Source: Chitinophagales bacterium (lineage in GTDB: Bacteria > Bacteroidota > Bacteroidia > Chitinophagales > UBA8649). From it: DNA of 7,484 bases. The translations under genes and the position numbers were made by a program. The notes under the pieces were generated by a model. The model did not search any database. It was not told the origin of the DNA and saw nothing but the letters and a program-made list of their open reading frames with translations. Every line of letters starts with the position of its first letter. Positions within the stretch are counted from its first letter, which is position 1. Positions 5,362 to 7,484 of the stretch are shown here, in pieces. The stretch covers positions 1 to 7,484 of the forward strand of contig JADHRO010000100.1 in NCBI GenBank assembly GCA_016777395.1, written 5' to 3'.

Positions 5362-6222
5362 ATGATTCAGTTAGTAGAATGTCCTAGAGATGCTATGCAA
5401 GGCATCAAAAAATTTATACCTACAGCAGTAAAAGCTGAGTATATCAACTCCTTGCTAAAGGTTGGGTATCACACCATTGATTTCGGAAGTTTTGTATCAC
5501 CTAAGGCTATCCCTCAAATGGCAGACACAAAGGATTTGGTGAAGCAACTAGATTTACGCGATTCGCCTTCAAAATTATTAGCAATTATTGCTAATGAACG
5601 AGGTGCCATCGAAGCGAGCGAGTTTGAAGAGATCACCTACTTAGGCTATCCATTTTCCATTTCAGAAACCTTTCAATTAAGAAATACAAATTCTACAATT
5701 GAAGAGTCCTTTGAACGAGTCAAGCGAATTCAAGAAATCTGTACTTCAACTAAAAAAGAGCTTGTTGTCTATATCTCTATGGGTTTTGGCAACCCTTACG
5801 GCGACCCTTACAGTAAAGAGATTGTTGAAAATTGGATTGAAAAATTGAGCAAACTTGATGTTAATATATTTTCGCTTTCCGATACCGTAGGTGTTGCCCA
5901 AGCAGACACCATCAGCTATTTGTTTGATAATCTAATTCCAAGTTTTCCGGGCATTGAGTTTGGTGCGCACTTGCACACTGCTCCACATAATTGGAAAGAA
6001 AAGATTGATTGTGCATTTGAACATGACTGCAGAAGGTTTGACACAGCGATTTTTGGTTATGGCGGTTGTCCCATGGCGAAAGATGATTTAATCGGCAATA
6101 TGCCTACAGAACATTTCGTAAATTACTTTGGCACAAAAACAATAGGAAACAACTTCAATATTGAAGCATTTGAAAATTCTTTGCGAATTGCCAAAAAAGT
6201 TTTCTCGCTATCCAAATTTTAA
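5362..6222 (+). CDS. Hydroxymethylglutaryl-CoA lyase
   Basis: This 286-aa DRE-TIM-type metallolyase should split 3-hydroxy-3-methylglutaryl-CoA into acetyl-CoA and acetoacetate, the last step of leucine breakdown. Key residues are present. VECPRDAMQ (5-13) supplies R9 and D10, equal to R41 and D42 of the human enzyme. FVSPKAIPQMAD (44-55) is the lyase signature. GAHLHT (201-206) gives the metal ligands H203 and H205. GYGGCPMAKDDLIGNMPTE (232-250) carries catalytic Cys236 and metal ligand N246. ECPRDAMQG and CPMAKDDLIGN differ from the EVGPRDGLQ and CPYAxGASGN forms of mitochondrial and proteobacterial enzymes, but I recall them as usual in Bacteroidota homologues. Length is normal. It starts 6 nt after the rhodanese lipoprotein stop, implying one operon, though the two share no obvious pathway. 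Activity on a related 3-hydroxy-acyl-CoA cannot be excluded. Confidence 0.9.
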   Translation: MIQLVECPRDAMQGIKKFIPTAVKAEYINSLLKVGYHTIDFGSFVSPKAIPQMADTKDLVKQLDLRDSPSKLLAIIANERGAIEASEFEEITYLGYPFSISETFQLRNTNSTIEESFERVKRIQEICTSTKKELVVYISMGFGNPYGDPYSKEIVENWIEKLSKLDVNIFSLSDTVGVAQADTISYLFDNLIPSFPGIEFGAHLHTAPHNWKEKIDCAFEHDCRRFDTAIFGYGGCPMAKDDLIGNMPTEHFVNYFGTKTIGNNFNIEAFENSLRIAKKVFSLSKF

Positions 6223-6284
6223 TTATGTCTATTCTGAAATACCCACGCGGGCTCACTATTTTTATAGCTAAGTTGGAGTTAAGG

Positions 6285-6311
6285 ATGCCAAAAAGTCAAA
6301 CAGAAAATTAA
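6285..6311 (+). CDS. Possible 8-codon leader ORF before the DUF6495-like gene
   Basis: ATG at 6285-6287 opens a frame encoding MPKSQTEN and stops at TAA 6309-6311, two bases before the ATG of the next gene and in a different frame. A GGAG at 6275-6278 lies 6 nt upstream of the ATG at proper Shine-Dalgarno spacing, which is rare elsewhere in this window. TATTTTTA (6257-6264), one base off the -7 consensus, lies upstream. An ORF this short is easily produced by chance. Confidence 0.2.
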   Translation: MPKSQTEN

Positions 6312-6313
6312 AA

Positions 6314-6802
6314 ATGAGGTACAGAAGGTTAAGAAAAGACGAGCTAGAACCATTAAAAGAAGCGTTTTTAAAATATTTATTACTTGCCAATATAACACCT
6401 GATGCATGGGAAGAGTTAAAAAAAAGTTCGCCTGCAGGCTGTGATCAACACCTCGATATATTTAGCGATTTAGTCTTCGAAAAGATATTGAATGAAGTGA
6501 ATTTTGTAGATCGAATTTTACCGAAAAGATTAGAGCTTTATCAATTCTTAACAAATTCAGTTTTAGTTTATATTCTTACACCAAAGGAAAGTGCGTCATT
6601 TAACTTTAAAGAAGAAAACCTTGCACATTTAAATCTAAACGAGATTGAACTTGTGGAAGGGAAAAAGGAATATCAATTGGAACGGAATATTGAAATTTTT
6701 CAAATTATTGAAAAAGAGGAAGCTAAAATAAGTCAAGGCTCAATGTTTAAGACAATTGCCTTGAAAATTGCTGAACAAAAAGACTGTACATCAGACAAAT
6801 AA
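6314..6802 (+). CDS. DUF6495-like protein of unknown function
   Basis: This 162-aa cytosolic protein looks like a small Bacteroidota family that I recall as DUF6495. Shared features are the start MRYRRLRKDELEPLKEAF, a W-containing helix (DAWEELKK, 35-42), DIFSDLVFEKIL (48-59), a middle beta-rich part, and a C-terminal ERNIEIFQIIEKEEAKISQGSMFKTI segment. There is no signal peptide, membrane helix or catalytic motif, and function is unknown. The ATG at 6314 is supported because the family starts with M(K/R)xxRL. A gap of 91 nt separates it from the HMG-CoA lyase. This gap holds a near-consensus -7 box (TATTTTTA, 6257-6264) and a possible short leader ORF, so separate transcription is likely. 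Its last 12 bases overlap the 3' end of the convergent YggS-type gene. The family name is from memory. Confidence 0.78.
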   Translation: MRYRRLRKDELEPLKEAFLKYLLLANITPDAWEELKKSSPAGCDQHLDIFSDLVFEKILNEVNFVDRILPKRLELYQFLTNSVLVYILTPKESASFNFKEENLAHLNLNEIELVEGKKEYQLERNIEIFQIIEKEEAKISQGSMFKTIALKIAEQKDCTSDK

Positions 6803-7450
6803 CTTACTTCCCACTCTGAGCATCGTACTGCCTTCCCGAAGTGCAAGCTGGTAATCACTACTCATCCCCATACTAATAATATCAAAAGATTCTTCCGTGG
6901 AAAAATGCTTGCTTTTAAGCGCACTAAAAACCCCTTTTAAAACAGAAAATTCTCGAATGATTTGTACATCATCATCAACAAAGCTCGCCATACCCATAAC
7001 CCCTCGAATCCTTAATCCATCCAAACTTAAGCCCATTACACTATCTATAAATTCAAGAGCATTTGCAGGAGGAATTCCGAACTTACTTTCTTCTTGAGCA
7101 ATATGAAACTGAAGCAAACAATCGATAAGCTTGTTATTTTTTTTCGCTTCCTTATTAATTTCTTTTATTAAGCGGAGACTATCCACGCCCTGAATTAAAC
7201 TAATAAATGGTGCGATATACTTTACCTTATTTCGCTGAAGGTGTCCGATAAGGTGCCATTCAATATCTTGTGGTAGTTCATCTTTTTTATCCAACAGTTC
7301 TTGTACTCGATTTTCTCCAAATATTCGTTGACCCAGGTCATACATTTCTTTGACCTCGTCAATTGATCGAGTTTTACTCACCGCGACTAAACTTGCATGA
7401 GCACTTTCACATGCTTTGCTTATATCTTTCCAATTATTTTTATTTACCAT
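6791..7450 (-). CDS. YggS/PLPBP-family pyridoxal phosphate-binding protein
   Basis: This 219-aa member of the YggS/PROSC (PLPBP) family binds pyridoxal 5'-phosphate and helps keep vitamin B6 and amino-acid metabolism in balance. It resembles the N-terminal barrel of alanine racemase but is not known to be an enzyme. The PLP lysine is K26 in LVAVSKT. Other hallmarks are FGENRVQE (44-51), WHLIGHLQRNK (65-75), KFGI (123-126), RGVMGM (149-154), SMGMSSDYQLAL (193-204) and the phosphate-binding GSTMLRVGS (207-215). The protein ends KLFV straight after this motif, lacking the G-x-R-x-Y tail that normally follows IF/LF. The stop TGA (6793-6791) lies inside the 3' end of the convergent DUF6495-like gene. 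The start at 7450 gives the usual short N-terminal helix. CTTTG at 7484-7480 on the minus strand may be the last part of a -7 box cut by the window edge. Confidence 0.93.
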   Translation of the reverse strand: MVNKNNWKDISKACESAHASLVAVSKTRSIDEVKEMYDLGQRIFGENRVQELLDKKDELPQDIEWHLIGHLQRNKVKYIAPFISLIQGVDSLRLIKEINKEAKKNNKLIDCLLQFHIAQEESKFGIPPANALEFIDSVMGLSLDGLRIRGVMGMASFVDDDVQIIREFSVLKGVFSALKSKHFSTEESFDIISMGMSSDYQLALREGSTMLRVGSKLFV

Positions 7451-7484
7451 CGAATTATATCTCTCAATTACTTCAAGGACAAAG

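Noticed and set aside
6242..6264. CCC/GGG inverted repeat followed by T-rich sequence after the HMG-CoA lyase, as a terminator
   Set aside because: The stem is only 3 bp (6242-6244 with 6249-6251), and the T-rich part starts several bases later and overlaps a promoter-like box. It is too weak to call.
1..7484. Defence system, mobile element, CRISPR array or biosynthetic cluster
   Set aside because: All genes are housekeeping or small conserved Bacteroidota families. No transposase, integrase, long terminal repeat, regularly spaced repeat or cluster of unknown enzymes is present.

Overview
The window reads as ordinary chromosome of an AT-rich member of the Bacteroidota, probably a free-living flavobacterium-like or cytophaga-like lineage. 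Four things point there. Several genes are preceded by the phylum's -7 promoter box (TAnnTTTG, here TATTTTTG or a one-base variant). Clear Shine-Dalgarno sequences are mostly absent. The first gene resembles the RemB/Wzi-like outer-membrane barrels of this phylum. Three small proteins (73, 191 and 162 aa) resemble conserved but uncharacterised Bacteroidota families. Family names come from remembered motifs and alignments, not from a search.

Layout. Bases 1-675 hold the 3' end of an outer-membrane beta-barrel gene, followed 11 nt later by a PduO-type cobalamin adenosyltransferase (687-1232). A promoter then drives a very acidic 73-aa DUF2795-type gene (1295-1516), closed by a strong hairpin terminator (1526-1560). 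A gene-free stretch (1561-1840) carries only small AT-rich palindromes and, at its end, the promoter of prfC, which encodes release factor 3 (1841-3448). On the minus strand, murQ (4036-4842) and an uncharacterised 191-aa gene (3459-4034) form a tightly coupled pair running into the end of prfC. A 66-bp divergent promoter region separates murQ from a plus-strand pair: a rhodanese-domain lipoprotein (4909-5355) and an HMG-CoA lyase (5362-6222). A DUF6495-like gene (6314-6802) follows, preceded by a possible 8-codon leader ORF. Its 3' end overlaps by 12 bp the 3' end of a minus-strand YggS/PLPBP-family gene (6791-7450).

Function. The genes are mostly housekeeping and do not form one pathway: B12 cofactor activation, translation termination, peptidoglycan recycling, leucine/HMG-CoA catabolism, sulfur or redox chemistry at the envelope, and PLP homeostasis. 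I found no mobile element, CRISPR array, tRNA, rRNA, toxin-antitoxin module, defence locus or biosynthetic cluster. I also see no convincing evidence of a new multi-gene system. The points most worth a second look are the murQ-linked 191-aa protein, a possibly leaderless murQ transcript facing an overlapping divergent promoter, the shortened C-terminus of the YggS protein at its overlap, and the possible leader ORF before the DUF6495-like gene.
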